A DNA stretch of 64,000 bases from Mactromeris polynyma (Eukaryota; Mollusca; Bivalvia; Venerida; Mactridae): assembly GCA_032209605.1 (NCBI GenBank), contig JASFXZ010000005.1:31732905-31796904 (forward strand), written 5' to 3'. The position numbers were made by a program, and so were the translations under genes. The notes beneath the pieces were generated by a model. It was not told the DNA's origin, ran no database searches, and was given only the letters and a program-made list of their open reading frames with translations. Below, in pieces: positions 48,001 to 63,000 of the stretch. How positions within the stretch are numbered: position 1 is the stretch's first letter; each line of letters starts with the position of its first letter.

Positions 48001-51000
48001 CTTATTTAACTATTCTCCTCTGTTGTCGAATGTTTTAACAGACAATTATACAAAAGATTATAATGAAATAGTATTATTCCAGTTAAGTCCAAAGTCAGAA
48101 AGTCGATCCTATTTACAGGTATTATAAAATGTTTCTGTACAGTTTAAATTTTCGAATTATGTAACCTTGTGCTGTGATTGGCTAGATATAATGATGTCAC
48201 TGATGATGTCACTGATGATGTCACTGATGATGTCACTGATGATGTAAGACCTCTCATTTATGATGTCATTCATTGTCATTATAAATATAGGAAGAAAATT
48301 TGGCCCTGACAAAGTTGCAGAGCTCAATGGAGTCTACAAGGGGCCATTTACAGAAGGAGTTACGAATGAAAGAAGCTGACTGTAACAGAATGGCTGTTCA
48401 AGTCCGGGTATGTAGCTGACTGGTATTCATGTTGCCCCACCCATTCCTCCTGCAGTTTGGCTATAACTGTCTAAGCACTTTAAAAAAATGTTTGGTTCTG
48501 TATCATATTTAGAATTGTAAAATGCTATTTGACATAAGTAAATGATATTTATTGCATGTAATTTAGCCCAAGCTATTTTCGTGAATGGACTGGCTTGCAA
48601 ATTTTCATTCATTATTCAAGCAAAAGTTTGCTTGCGAAATGTACCAAAACAATCAAATGACTGTTCTGCTAAAGATCATCAGGCAAGGTCATTTTCTTGA
48701 TAAAAGTCATATGAAATATATGAGATTTACAGTAATGTATTGAATGGTGATGAAACTTCACTTATCAATATGGTTGTCTATTGGTGTTACTTTTTCTACG
48801 AAATCATTAGATATTATTATTTTTTGTATGGTTGATATAGGTTAAATATTAGATTGTAGTAAAGAGTGCGGTGTGTTGCTTATTTTAGTCATAGCCTTGT
48901 AAACATGCAATATTTGTTATGTATGTATAACATCGCTTACTAGTGGCTTTAACTTATTTTCAAATACATAATTATACTGGTCTAGAAATGATTAAAAAAA
49001 TAATAAAAAAATAACATGTTTCTATTATTATGAATATTTATAATCTTGTAACTTTCACTTAAGGGATGTGAAGATGATGTTGACATTTGGCTCTTTTGGT
49101 CAAAACTATTAAATATTTAAATGACATGTTTTGTGCAGAACACATTTCTATAATTTGCTTTCTATTTTACTTAGCTATATGAACTATTCATGTGAAATAA
49201 AGAAGTAGTTGCCGTATTAGTGAATTTAAAACATATATTTTTTTGTTAAGTTACTGTTTGTTCCTTTTAACATTCGAGAGTAAGCTGTTTAATTAAACTT
49301 CTTTTTGAAGAGTTTATACATGGAGAACATACTATTTGTATCTTCATTTTGAAGAGCTAATACATGAATGATATTGTATCTTCATTTTGTAGAGTTAATA
49401 CATGAATGATATACTATTTGTATCTTCATTTTGAAGAGTATGTACATGCATGACATACTATTTGTATCTTCATTTTGAAGAGCTAATACATGAATGATAT
49501 TGTATCTTCATTTTGAAGAGTTTATACATGCATGACATACTATTTGTATCTTCATTTTGAAGAGTTTATACATACATGACATACTATTTGTATCTTCAGT
49601 CTATTGAGAGTGAGAATGCTCAGTATAAGATAGAGATCGATCATCTACGGGATATTGTTGCTAACGCCAAGGATAGAGCAGAACGAGACAAGGAAGCTCT
49701 TAAAAAAGCCACAAGGTAATTATTTACTGCATGTCTTGTAATCCTCAATTCTCTTCCATTTATTACAGTAGAGATTCATATTTAGTTTGTATCAACTGTA
49801 TACATTAGTTACGTAGTGACATTTATATTAGTTATACATTATGACAAATTAGTATTCATGAGTTGAATCAAGCAGTATCAACTGTATATTCTAGAATTGG
49901 GCATTGAATGATAATTTATATTTTATCATAGCAGTAAATGATTTTGGATGTTGGACTATTTCTTTTTTCATACTTCTCTGTTTGTGTTTATGTACTGGAT
50001 CAAAGTCAAAGGCTGTTAAAGCTTGATGATAATTGATGATTTCAAACATTTCATTGGTCATATATATAATGTTTTGTTGTGATTGTGTGTTATGTCTAAT
50101 TGCATGGTTTGTGTACATATTTTATGATGCTTGCTTATCAGTAAAAAAACATTCACTTCATCTGGCTTGTTTACTTCAAACTTACATGGTACCTCTGACG
50201 TAATGTCGTCTGCACTGTATTTATAAGTATTAGCCTGCGTGTCTGAGTCTCGTTCAGACAAGCCTTGTGTCTTGGAAACCTGACCAAAGATAGTATTCCA
50301 AATTAATATGAATGTCTGTTTATGAAGTTTTTTATCTGATTTTATGTCATATTAGCTTGATAAGATGGGGAAAGGCGCAGGTGCCCTTGTTGAACTTAAA
50401 TCTGTTTCATTTATCACTGATCACAACTTATGTCAAGTATAAGGGGAGGGGGGGACTGTTATAACATACATGATGTACCATAAACATTCAATTATTTATG
50501 GAATCTGGTCCCGGGATCTTAACCAATACCACTCAATACTCGGCTTTTACTCTGTGGTGAGTATAAGTAATGGTGATAATCCCGGGTCCTGGTGGGAGTT
50601 CATTGGATTATACATCCTGTCTTCATTCCAACAATATGTCGTCTGTTTATTTAATTATGTACCCTTTCTAATACAAATAGTAATGATTTTACCTCATCAA
50701 TACTTTGGCTTTGTGGCTTTGGTTACCTGGTTGTAGCTGAATGTTTGGGTGAATATTTTGCCAGTTTTCTCTTCTTGTGTGTATATGCATGACAATCTGT
50801 GTAAGGTCCGTACTTGATTATGTTACATTCAAACCCTCCCTCCCAGAGTTCAGAAGCAGAAAGCTGCACAGTCTGAAGATCGCGCTGAACAACTGGCAGC
50901 AGACTTACTGGAGAAGGATGCCAAGTTTGAGGATTATCGTTCACAACTGGAGGAAGTTTCACTGCGTCTGGAAAAATCTGTGAAAGAAAGATCGCAATCA

Positions 51001-54000
51001 GCTGCTGAAAACACTGCCTTAAAAACGTGAGTTTCCCTCCCACCTCTGCTCTGTGTAGCTCACCCTTAGTTACATTTATCTAGGTACCTTTGCATGTTGA
51101 TTGCATGTCGAAGTCTTTGACTTGGAAAATAGTTTTTTGTATTTTTTGGTAATTGCATATATTCTTCAATAACATTTCATGTTTAGTAACTTTTTGCATC
51201 TTGAATCAAATAAGCTGTTGATTGATACCATAAATATCTAATTCTACCGAAATTAGGAATATAATACCTGTGTATACTAACAACTAGCCATATTTTATCT
51301 CCTATTGCTAATATGACTGCATTTTGTTCATAAAATTGATGCGTAATAATTCTAATTATGAAATTAGCTGTGAAATAGATTAACATGGTGACAGGAATAA
51401 ATATTTTGTTGTGGTAGCAAATTAGCATTATTACTAATGGTGTGGCCTGGTCTATACATGTATGTAAGTGCTGTAATGGTGTGGCCTGGTATATACATGT
51501 ATGTAAGTGCTGTAATGGTGTGGCCTGGTATATACATGTATGTAAGTGCTGAAAAAATGACATTTACAGCAGATTTGCTGCACATTGCGTGTATTAAATT
51601 AATTTGTTTTATTAACTGTTTAAAAATGACATATAAATTATGCAGGCAAGTTTAGCACTGACGTTGGATTCAGAAAGAAAGGTGTCTTCATATTGAATAA
51701 AGATGTATTTGGTGATGTTGTCAATATATAAACCTTACCAAACTTGATGTTTGTCTGAACACAACAATACAAGTTTTAGCTTCCCTTTTGATGGAGAATG
51801 ATTCCAGCTATGGTCATTGTGATTGATTGAACACAGTAATATATACTTGCATGATATCTTGTATGCAATATGTCTCCTTGTAGACGGGGGCAGTATCAGT
51901 CAGGTCAATGTATGCTCACAGAATGTGATTTAATAGACAATGTTGATAATAATTGTGTGAAAACATTATTGCAATAAATGCAGGTATATTCTGTAAGTTC
52001 TCTCCCTTTATCCCTTCTATATAGTATATGCATATAGTACTATACATGTGTGTAACTCCATGATACATATACTGTAGAAGTGATAAAGGGAGAGAACTCA
52101 TGACAACAATTGTGAATTCATAACAGATTACTATACTTATTCACAATTCATCAGTGTTAACATGTTCCTAAATTTGAATATTCAATAGCCAGTGAGATAC
52201 ATGTATCAAAGTACTTAGAATGTATATTTTGATATTACAGCCGTATGGAGGAACTGGAGTCCCTATTAGAACGTGTTGATCATAACTCCAAGTCACAGAT
52301 TGAAGAGCTTACTGCCAGGTTTCACAGCAAAAGTTCCGAAGTATCTGGTCTCAGTCTGGAGAATGAAAGACTTAAGGTATGACACCACTAATATAAAATT
52401 TAGTACAATTACGCCTATTTTGTATTTCAGCTATCCTTGGACTTTTTTCATAGCGCTTTTGAAGTATGTAAGGAAATGCTTCGAGGTGTGGTGAAGCTTA
52501 CAACGGATGATAACGCAGCCCAAAATCGCTTCTATTTGAACACTGGTGTAGTTATTTTCAGTAGAATTCTGTAATGCAAAAATTTGATTGAACGAATGTT
52601 AGATTGTCTAGACTGATCAGTGTTGTTTAATCATAGTTATTTGAATCCAAGAAATGCTTTAACATAGGCTTGTTGACTGTTGTACATAGTGTATAGTATA
52701 CTGTGCTAGTATTGTCTGCTTTATGTCTGTTCAAAGTATTACCATATATACTGAATGAGACAGAAATATAGGATGTTTGGTTATAATAGGAATGCCGTTT
52801 AGTTACTACTTAAGATGCTCAATAGGATTATGCTGAGATCAATATTTATGGCATACTTTTTTCAAGCAATTGGAGCATAACATTTTGTAAATTTCATTAA
52901 CATGTTTAAATTTTAAATTATTTGTAATTTGGTTTCTTGGAACTACTTTTTGATCACAGAGTAAGAATATCGTTCAGAAGGAAATAGTGCAGGTAGATTC
53001 AATATTTGTTTCACCAGATGAGGGCTGTCACAAAGTTGTCAATCTGATAATTTCACTGATGTTGTTATCATGTATTGTGTATAACAGAATGAAAACGTGA
53101 ATGTTGTGTATTGTGTTTTATGTTTCAACTTAAAATATTAAATGTCATTGCATGGTCACATATTTTTATGTTTAGTTTCATTTTTGAAAGTTTATGATTG
53201 GAAGCCAAAATGTAATTATTTGTTGATTATCATCTATCAAATTCAAATTGAAGTCCGATGTTTAAGCACATTAAATTTAATAGTACCGAATGGCATGTTT
53301 AACTCCGAATGAAATTCTAAACACATGTGTATGAAAAATTTGATACTTAACATCTTTTCTGATAAATACATACCAATACTGTGGAGACAGCACTATCTAA
53401 AACAAGGTGATAATTTCAAGTAATTATTATTTTGGCCATGTTGAGTATGATTGTGTTCCCGTTATTTTCACATTATTTATGTTGATTTATTTTTTCACCT
53501 TATGTACACAGTCATCAATCACAACAATTGAGACAAAATTTGCACAAGCTGATGAAGAACTGATGCAGTTACGGTCTAATCTTAAACATTACGAGAACCT
53601 CGTTGATGAGTATAAAACTCAGGTAGGTTGTTCTTGACTTCACCTTCAAGCATTTCTCCGACTGTAAGGTTTGTCTCCATCGTCACCGAGGGAGCATTTG
53701 ATGTCTTCATTTTGTTTCTTTAAGTTTGAGTTAATTATTGGTGGGTGGGGTAATGTATTTAATGAATTTATGGTCTTCATTATGAAGTATTGATTATCGG
53801 TTTATAGAAAATATCAATCTCAATATGATTTTATTGCAATGAGATCACAGCATTTTCTTTTTGGTTTTAGTTCACTTTAAATGCAATAAAATACATCCTT
53901 TGTTAATGGTCTTTAAAAAAAAAACACTTTAATTTCGATCATTAATCACAAATTAAGTCATTGATAGATTAGCAGATTATTTGCTTTTAAATAACTAGGT

Positions 54001-57000
54001 GATCAATTTCAAAATTGTATATTCCTTATGTTTTCCTATCTGTACTATTCAGATTAATTTATTCAGCAAATGTACCATATTAATCAGTAGGATAATACAG
54101 TCAGACCTCGTTCTTTGGAATTCATCGAGTCCATTACTTTATTTCAAACAATACATCAGTATTATAAAAGTTACATCGGGACTTGATATTTATTCTGGTG
54201 AAACCGAGTATTCAGATAAAAGGTTGTCGAATAAACGAGGTCCGACCGTACTTACTTATTTCAGCTATTGTTTTGCATTCACTGTGAACAAAGGATGTAT
54301 TATATTGTGACTGCACTTACATTATGGTGAATTGTGACTTCTAGTTTAGTATGGCATTGGTATTTCTTTATGCACATCACAATGTTCACCACCATCATGT
54401 TAGAATAGTAGTCATCAAAGTCTGATCTCTGTTGTTCATCTGTTGTCCTCTGTCTAGTTATAACCAGTATTACAGCTGGAAAATTTAGGACCGATTGCTT
54501 ACATTTTTATCAAGATAATTTCTTACTTAGTATCATCAATTAAATTAAAAAACACCTAGGCAGTTGAATGAGTAGAGCATTCATCCACCAGTCAGGATGT
54601 TGTACATACACTCTGTATGTATAGAATATTTTCTCTGACAGACTGAATGTGATACCGCCAAAGTCATTTCTCCCCATATCTCTGATTCAAGTGGTGATGT
54701 TGTCAGTCTTTTGTAGCAGCATACGTCAGTACTTGTTGGTTATCAAGGAACTCAAATACTGTTCAAATGTGATTTAAATCTGTCAAACAACTAAGAACAA
54801 TAATTTATAAGCAAGTGATTAAATTGTAAATGTGTTTTTTTCTGGTAAGGATTTAACTAAAGAAACTTACTGATTTAATTTAAGGGGTTGTTGAGTGTTC
54901 TGGCTCTAGTCTGTCAATTGTTTAAGTTTTTTTACTCAGTTATTTCAAATTGTTCAGGCTATGGCTTATAGTTTTTGTACAGATCTCACTAATACAACAT
55001 TACCACAAACATTGTGTGTAGCAGGCCTGGTATATATAAATACATATTTTACATATGTGACCCATATACCCTCACTAATACAACATTACCACAAACATTG
55101 TGTGTAGCAGGCCTGGTATATGTAAATACATATTTTACATATGTGACCCATATACCCTCACTAATACAACATTACCACAAACATTGTGTGTAGCAGACCT
55201 GGTATATATAAATACATATTTTACATATGTGACCCATATACCCTCACTAATAGGTTACCCCACATTCACTTGTTTACATAATTAAATTCCAATTTGTCTT
55301 GTTTTTCCGTTTACTCCTTCCTTACTTGTGCTGCATGTTGTGTTAGGTCCAGACTTTCTTACATTGGAAGATAACATTACAAGTTCTTTTTCATATATTT
55401 CAACTTCAAGAAAATTTCTCTACTCAAACATAACAACTTCATTTTGTCATGGTAAACCATTTCAAAGCTCTACTACCAAAGTAAAATTTAACAGTCTTCT
55501 ATTTACATTTATGGCTGACACTCTTGTGTCTGAACCTTTATATCTGGTGTGCTGTCATTCTACCAAGTTTCATTCAGATCATTTCATGTCTGTGTCATCT
55601 CAGTGCATGTAACGTTTGCAATGTTTTCTGCTAGAACAGTCAGACAAGTAAACTGGTTCCTATACAGGGACTGACTGTTATATTAGAGTGATTGGTTTGA
55701 TACAAATATACACATATACTGCATGTGTTCATGTAAGATTAGTTCATTTTATATCAGCTTGCAGCTTTGTAGGTTGTCTCTAGGAATTCATTTACTGATT
55801 TACCTTCCATATCTCTTTAAAGTAATGTAAAAAAGGCTTTTGGATCAAGAATTAAACAAAAATGAATTGGGTTTGTGTTTATTTTTATTGTAGTAAGAGT
55901 TTATTCTTTATATAAAGAGAAGTTTTTTTTTTAATTGATGCTAAATACATGTATGGTACTTCAGATAAAACAGGAATATATTACTTTCTTGAAGCTGAAA
56001 ATCGGCATTTTTTATTCTCTACTCATGTTAAATATCTTAATTTCATTTGTCAAGTAATGGCTGATTTTCTTGTTAGAGTTTTGCCTGAATTTTGAGTCAG
56101 TAAATGAATTCATTGGTGTAGAATTGTTAGGCTGGTAGCTTCACTATCCTGAATTTCCACAGATGAACCAGTCCAGACGAGAGGTAGACGAGACTGCGTT
56201 CGAACTACATGCGACCAAAAAAGACAAGGAACGTATAAAAGAGGATAAGGAATTCGAATTGGAAAAGGCAAGCAACTCTGAGTATATTGTCATCAATATA
56301 ATGAGAGTAACCTCCCTTCCCTTTGACTGTTTGATACAAATAATTACCTCCCTTGGTTTAAAAAAATCATGTAAAAAGGGAGGTAATCGGTGTCATAAGG
56401 GTATTGATTTTAGCATGCTCCAGTGTATTGTCTGCATGTTATATATATTGTATGAAGGCTTTTTTATGCTTCAGTTATAGATAATGCGTGCATGCTAATA
56501 TATTAATCCATGAAAGGTTATTGTTATTCTCATTTGGATAGAGTGACCAAATGTTCTAGGAAAAATGTGACTGAAATGCTGATTGTATTAACCGTGTCTG
56601 TTTTTATAGCTTCTAACTGTTTCTCTAATAATACAGTCTTGTAGTTTGTGCAAGTAACAGTGATCTTTTTAACAATAATTAATCCATAACAAACAAAGAC
56701 AAATAATTCTATCCATTCACCAAGTTTGGTACTATACCATTGTAAGTACTCCTGTACCAATACCCTGTTACAGCAGTTTGGTTGCGACCCTCGATGTATT
56801 GTAATGAAGTATTATACTTGTAACCTGTTATTAACCAATGTACCTAACTCCATGGTGTTTGTGTGTTAAATTGGTGAACTTCTGTATGATGTAATACAAT
56901 TAAAGTCCCCCCCCCGGATGATTGTATCCACTTTGAGGTCATTACAAATGTGTTGTTGATTTATTGATACATGTAGTATGACTCATGATCATAGTTATTC

Positions 57001-60000
57001 TTTGAGCGGAAGTTTGTGTCTACGTTTAGTTTATGTGTTCATTCATTTATCAATTCATCATGCAGTCAGTTTGCACATCACATCACTGCAGGCACATCTA
57101 CACTCACATCTCTGTGTTTATACCTTGCTAGCAAAGTGGGGAATGGTCTAGCTATACATTGAAGTGCTGTATAAGTGGTAAAGTTTGTAATGCGGTAATG
57201 TTTTCAGTTATTCGCAAACATTTCTTCTATCAAAATGTCTGAAATTGCTGATTTTGATCACTGTACTTTTTGACTTGCAAAAATATCACTTATACAGTAT
57301 TCAATATGAGATATGTACTTTTCTCATTATATTCTTTGTACTATTCATGATTCAATTTCATCATTCACACAACATATTACGCTCACAGCAAACATAATAT
57401 CTGTGATATACTATATATATACTATGTGTGTGATTGTATGTTTGTTGTGTTATCACTATGTACATTGTGCACCATGTTCACAACACTGTGTTATATGGAT
57501 TGGTATAGTAATTGACTTATGTGGAGAAATTATCTTCAACTGTACATACCAGATGGTGTTATAATCCAGTTGGTTGAAATCTGCCATTTGATGTATTATT
57601 TTGTTTCTTCAGAAAGGAATAATAATGTACAAATACCACAGGCCTGTAAAGGTGATAATTATGGGATATAGCCAACCTGACAATGTAATTTCATCTGAGG
57701 GGATGACACAGTTGGTCATGGGTCAATCTTATGGCGTCCCTACTGGTTTAGAAACTATCATCTGACAAAATTGGGGGTTTAATTATAAAATAATAGTCTA
57801 TGTTTCTGTATTTTATCATTGAATAAAATATGGACAGGAGTTCGGAAGCACACTAGTTTAATTACAAGCGCATATTGAATATTTTAATGATTTTTTCGCC
57901 ACTAGCCACATTAACATTTTACAACACCTTGTACAGGCATCAAACTGGGTTGTACATTTCTACCCTGATCTGCGTTATGAATGGTCTATTTTCTCGGACA
58001 TTGAGAATAAAAGTGATATTTTACACAAATCTGATTTTTATGGAAATTGTATTAAATTGTCCACATTATACAGGTAGTGTTACCTAGGTTACTGGCCAAG
58101 AGAAAGTCTGCGACAATAGGAAAGGTATATAACTACACACACCGAGACATGTGATTGTGAGCTAGATCTATCACTATAATCATCTGAGTGGTTTGGTTAA
58201 TGGTTGCACATAGAAATGCTAGGTCTTTGAAATTTTTATGAAAAATTGAGGAGAGAGAAGGAAATTGTAAGCATAATGTTCCCCATCAAGTTAAGCCATT
58301 TACAAAGAGATCTTACTGGTTTGAAGCCCAGGGAGATCTAACTACTATATATAACTGGTATTTGTGCAGATATTAACCCAATGAAATGATGTCCTTTTGG
58401 AAAAAAGGAATGTATATCTACATCATGAATGTTAAAATGGAGATACATGTTTTCAAACAAGTCTCTATGCATTTAATCATATTGGGTGATTTCATTGTTT
58501 TGCCTGCAGGTAGATTTCTTGTTCATAACCTCAACTCGGCTATTGTAAGGTTTTTGCGACAAGGCATTGTTTGGCTGACTATGTTTATCTTAGCTGACTC
58601 TAGGTGTACTGACTGTGCCATTATCCTGTCTGTCATTGTCTATGCTCAAGTTTAATGAATGACAAGCTCTGTATATACTGATTGTTTGAGTGTGGGATGA
58701 AAAGCTTAGTTCACAACATGTATGGTGTATCGAGGGATTGGCTTGAAACTATTGTAACTGTTTCTGTGTCAATACTGTGTTACCATTGTTTGCTCCAAAC
58801 GCTTGATATGGCAGTCTGTATCCAGCCTAGCACTAACTGCTGTTATGTTTCCTTGAGTGAGTGAGATGGGTAGTGTTTGGTTCAGTATGTTGTGTGTTAT
58901 ATTCTGTGTGTGAGACAACCTGTGTGTGTTTGTGTGTTTTATGGGTTGCGGACGTGTTCTTATGTTTTGTGATTCTTGTTTCTACAGCCAACTACAGTAA
59001 CTGGTCACAGTGAGGTATTATATCAATGTTGTATCTACATGTTTTTGGCGGGTGGGGTATTTTGATCACTGCATGCCTTTGTCTTCATGGGAAGGCTACA
59101 GATTGTAATACGAATGCACAAAATATTATAATTTGTCAATATATGTTGGTAATAATTTGCTTTTAAAAACAACATTCACAATTCTTTCATGTTCTGCAAT
59201 ACATTTGTTCATTTATAATACACTATCAATTGTCAGGGATTCCTTTTAAGTATGAGGTATATACATAGGATCTAACAATGTGGCACACCAACATTTTCCA
59301 AGACAAATTTAATCTCATGATTTCTCTGTGTGTCATAGAAAATTGGAGCTGTCAATTCTGATAACTTGTTACAGTGATGAATGTAGTAAGAGTATCGTGC
59401 ACTCAGTTGTGAGCACAGACGCCTGTCACGAGTTCTCTCCCTTTATTCCTTCTACAGTATATGTATGGTACTACATGTATATACTTATACTATAGAAGAT
59501 ATAAAGGGAGATAACTCTAGAAGGGATAAAGGGAGAGAACTTGTGACAATCGTTTGTGGTTGTGAGTGTCACCATTTTCAAAGCTGTAGATAAAAGGCTC
59601 ATTCTCTTAGACAAATCTCATTTAATCTCATCAAATGCCTTTGTATATTACTTGGTCTGAAGAATTGGTAATCTGAAATAGATGAAAGAAAAGAGAAAAA
59701 ACATGTAATGTGCTTGTGGTGTGTTTGTCTAACAGATGTTTCTGTCGTTTTACACTTATGGTGAATGTAATGTTCAAAGTTACATATATATGATAACACT
59801 CATACAATATAACTGTTATATGTGTATACGTGATGTTTCTCTAACACTGTCATTATATATCACATTATATTATTTTGTTTATTTTTCTATTGATTTGTTA
59901 GCATTGAGCATAAAACGTTCTGAAGTGTACCTTTCATGGTTTCTGTTATAATTGCAGTCATAAGATATCAATAAATTGACCTCAGAATAATGACTAATTT

Positions 60001-63000
60001 GAAATAATTGAAAACGGTTTTCCTTTCTAAACATAATCAAGATGAAAACAATATTGTTGTAATTTACACCAGAGTGTTTGTTTCTGAAACTGTATGAAAT
60101 ACGAAATGTTCATTGTATTTAATTGTCAGATATGAAATACCACCACAATAGTTAAACTGCAAGACTGGGCCATTCGATCCCATGGTTTAGCTTGGAAAAA
60201 TGTGTTTTAAAAACCACATGGTCTGTTAATCATATTGTACTCCCATGGCTTTATAAGCTGTGGTTGCACATGATAATGAATGTTCTTAAGTGTACCAATA
60301 GTAGAAATTGCCTGAAATCAGATTTGATTGAGTTCACTGTTTTTGTTGCAAGATCCAGTAATTATCAGTGTGTTCTAGGCAATTGTAGTTTGTAATTCAA
60401 GGTAATTTTATGAAGAAATGAAAATTAATTTTAATCCTTTGCTTTTACTTCAGGTAAAGTCACAACTAGCCGACAGACTACAAGAATTACAGCCCTTGCC
60501 TGAGATGTTGAAGAACACAGAATTACGTCTACATGAGTCCGAGGATCATTTGAGGAACTCAGAGAGAAGAAATGCTGAAAATGCTAAAATTATTGGTGAC
60601 CTAACCACTAAGGTTTGTTAAATCTTCTAAAGTATCAATCTATGTCTCTTGCCAATCCGGAAACATTTCTTGAGATTTGGGCCAAGTGTGGTTCAATTAC
60701 TTTACCACTTGTTTCTGCTTGTTGATCATAATAATCTGACGGCTGATCAGAGAAATACAGTATAAACGCTTCACCTATTATTTATACTCCTTTTATGCTA
60801 AGTACTTTCACTCTTCACAATTCCCCATTTGCGCTAAATCCAAAGTGTAATCAATTTTTGACTGGTGAAAATTCCTTATAAATTTAAGATTATAATGGAT
60901 TGCAATGTGGTATAGAGAGGAATGCCATGTGGGCAAAGACTTAAGTTTAATATTTAGACTGTATGTTAATAAGATTCTGCATGGTCACTTGGTACAGATG
61001 TGTGTGGTTTGGAGATGATTTCTGATAACAATGTATGTAACATAGGCGAATATGAAACATGGCTTGAGTGTAGATTGAAAAATATATATGCAATTTTAGT
61101 TAGTTTTATAAACTCAGTATACTTAGTGTGTAAACTGTACATTTCTAGGTGGATGCATTGACTGAGACAATTGACAAGATGAAGGACAGGTTACAGGGAT
61201 CCCAGACAGATAACCATTCAATGAATGAACGTGTTGTCACAATGGAAAGGTATTGTTCTTTATTTCTCGTACAACATTTGGCCGTCACACCCATACCCAA
61301 CATTCCTAATTATAGAGAAGCTTATGCCTTAGTATAAGTCCAAGTCTTAGACTTACCTGTGTGCTCAAAACATTCTACATCAAAGAACTTTGGCTGCTAG
61401 ATTTGCAGGTAAAGCTGTAACAATTTAACAGTAACCTGTAATGCAAGGAGACACATAGAGTCTAAGTGTGATATACTTCGTGCCACATGAAAATATTGCA
61501 ATGAAGGTATGATAATATTGTGCTTGCTAAATGTTGATTTATTGGCTGGTAAATCATTTTGAGGCCGAATTTATTGATTCATTCACAGACTAATGTAACA
61601 ATTTGCATTCAAACTACTTAACAGAAAAAAGGAAATTGTTCTTGAACTGTGAACATTGCCTGATTTGTACTTGTTCAGTGTTCAGCTTCTTGTCTGAATT
61701 ACCTGTTTGTGGCTATAGAAGTACATGTCTGTCAGTGTACAACATTGATTGCATCTTGTCCATGTCTATTTGTTCAATTTTAGCAGCAGACATACCACAG
61801 GACCGAGGCAAATGGATGATTATATTATGAAGTACTTTATGTATTAAATATATGTGTACCACATGTTTGTTTTAATGAAGAACACTACTGCACTCTGAGA
61901 TTGTTCCACAGGATTCTGATACTACATTTGTCACGCATATAGTATACTGAGTAAATTTTGAATCAAAACCCTGTGGTTTAATTGTACCATGTTTTGATAT
62001 GATTGAGCCATATGGTGTCTGTAATGCCATGTTTCTGTGGATCTGTATATCAGTTATTTGTCACATTTTCATGTATTTTGTACGTCTGTCACAGTTTGCA
62101 TGTTGCTGTTTTTGTTTTTCTTCAGTGTTTCTGAATGTTGCAACTTTTTACCGTTTTCATTCTTTATTTTATAAGTGGAAAGTTTTGCATGCCTTCTTAA
62201 AAAGCAAATATTTGTTGTTCTGTTCTGTACTTTTTCAACTTACCTTGTCAATAGTTCTGTCCTGTATGATGTATAAAACAATGAATTTCATGCCAGTCAT
62301 CCAAATTTTTTACCTCCTTTTACTGTCTTGTGATGTGCCATAAAGTATTTACATGTATAAGATACTTACTATTCTGTCTAGTTCTGTGTTTCCATTTCTT
62401 AATCAGAATTTAATGCATTCTGTCTATGTCATCACATTTATATAACCCTTATGTATTGTATTAGTGGGCCTAAAATTAGTTGAGAATAATGTTATTGTGT
62501 ACATTATGTCTATTGGCTGATATTTTCCATAACATGTTTTCATTGGCCGACCTCCTCCTTATGTTATACAGTAAATAAAAATGGACAATAAGTTTTTAAA
62601 GTAGTTGGCACAACTTGTGACTTACCTACCAAGCTTGCTGAGACGGGAATTGTTGACCCAACATGTTAAGTAAAGGACCTTCACATTGCTTGACCTTCGT
62701 ATTTTTCTTGCAGACGTCTACAGGAAGCAGAAGATCAAAATCGTGAACTTCTAACTACAGTCGCCCGCCGTGAAGAAGCTCTCCATCAAAACAATGTAAG
62801 TATCTGAAGTTATATTTGGTTGGGTCTGAACTACAAATGCTTATCCAATCTTTTGTGTCAAAAGAAACAGATTTCTGTATTTAGTGATGTTTTTTTACCT
62901 CATGTACACTATTACAAGGAGTAAGTCAGTCTGCTTGTGATTGGAATATTTTCACTTAAGTTTGGGACACCATTCTGAAATCTTTGTTTTGACAACTTTG

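Larger units (their letters stand above)
53623..56162. other. ODF2 intron 12 (2.5 kb)
   Basis: Contains the pogo-like MITE and the 86-bp array listed separately. A tRNA-like run AGGCAGTTGAATGAGTAGAG near 54558 may be a SINE head. No exon was recognised. Confidence 0.4.
56268..60453. other. ODF2 intron 13 (4.2 kb, GC-AG)
   Basis: Begins GCAAGC. Holds a hairpin at 56343-56387 and a palindromic element at 59425-59547. Open frames within it (57313-57564, 58386-58655) show no recognised domain. Confidence 0.45.

Noticed and set aside
61999..62343. 114-codon Cys/Phe-rich frame in ODF2 intron 15
   Set aside because: T-rich intron sequence; no homology or splice support.
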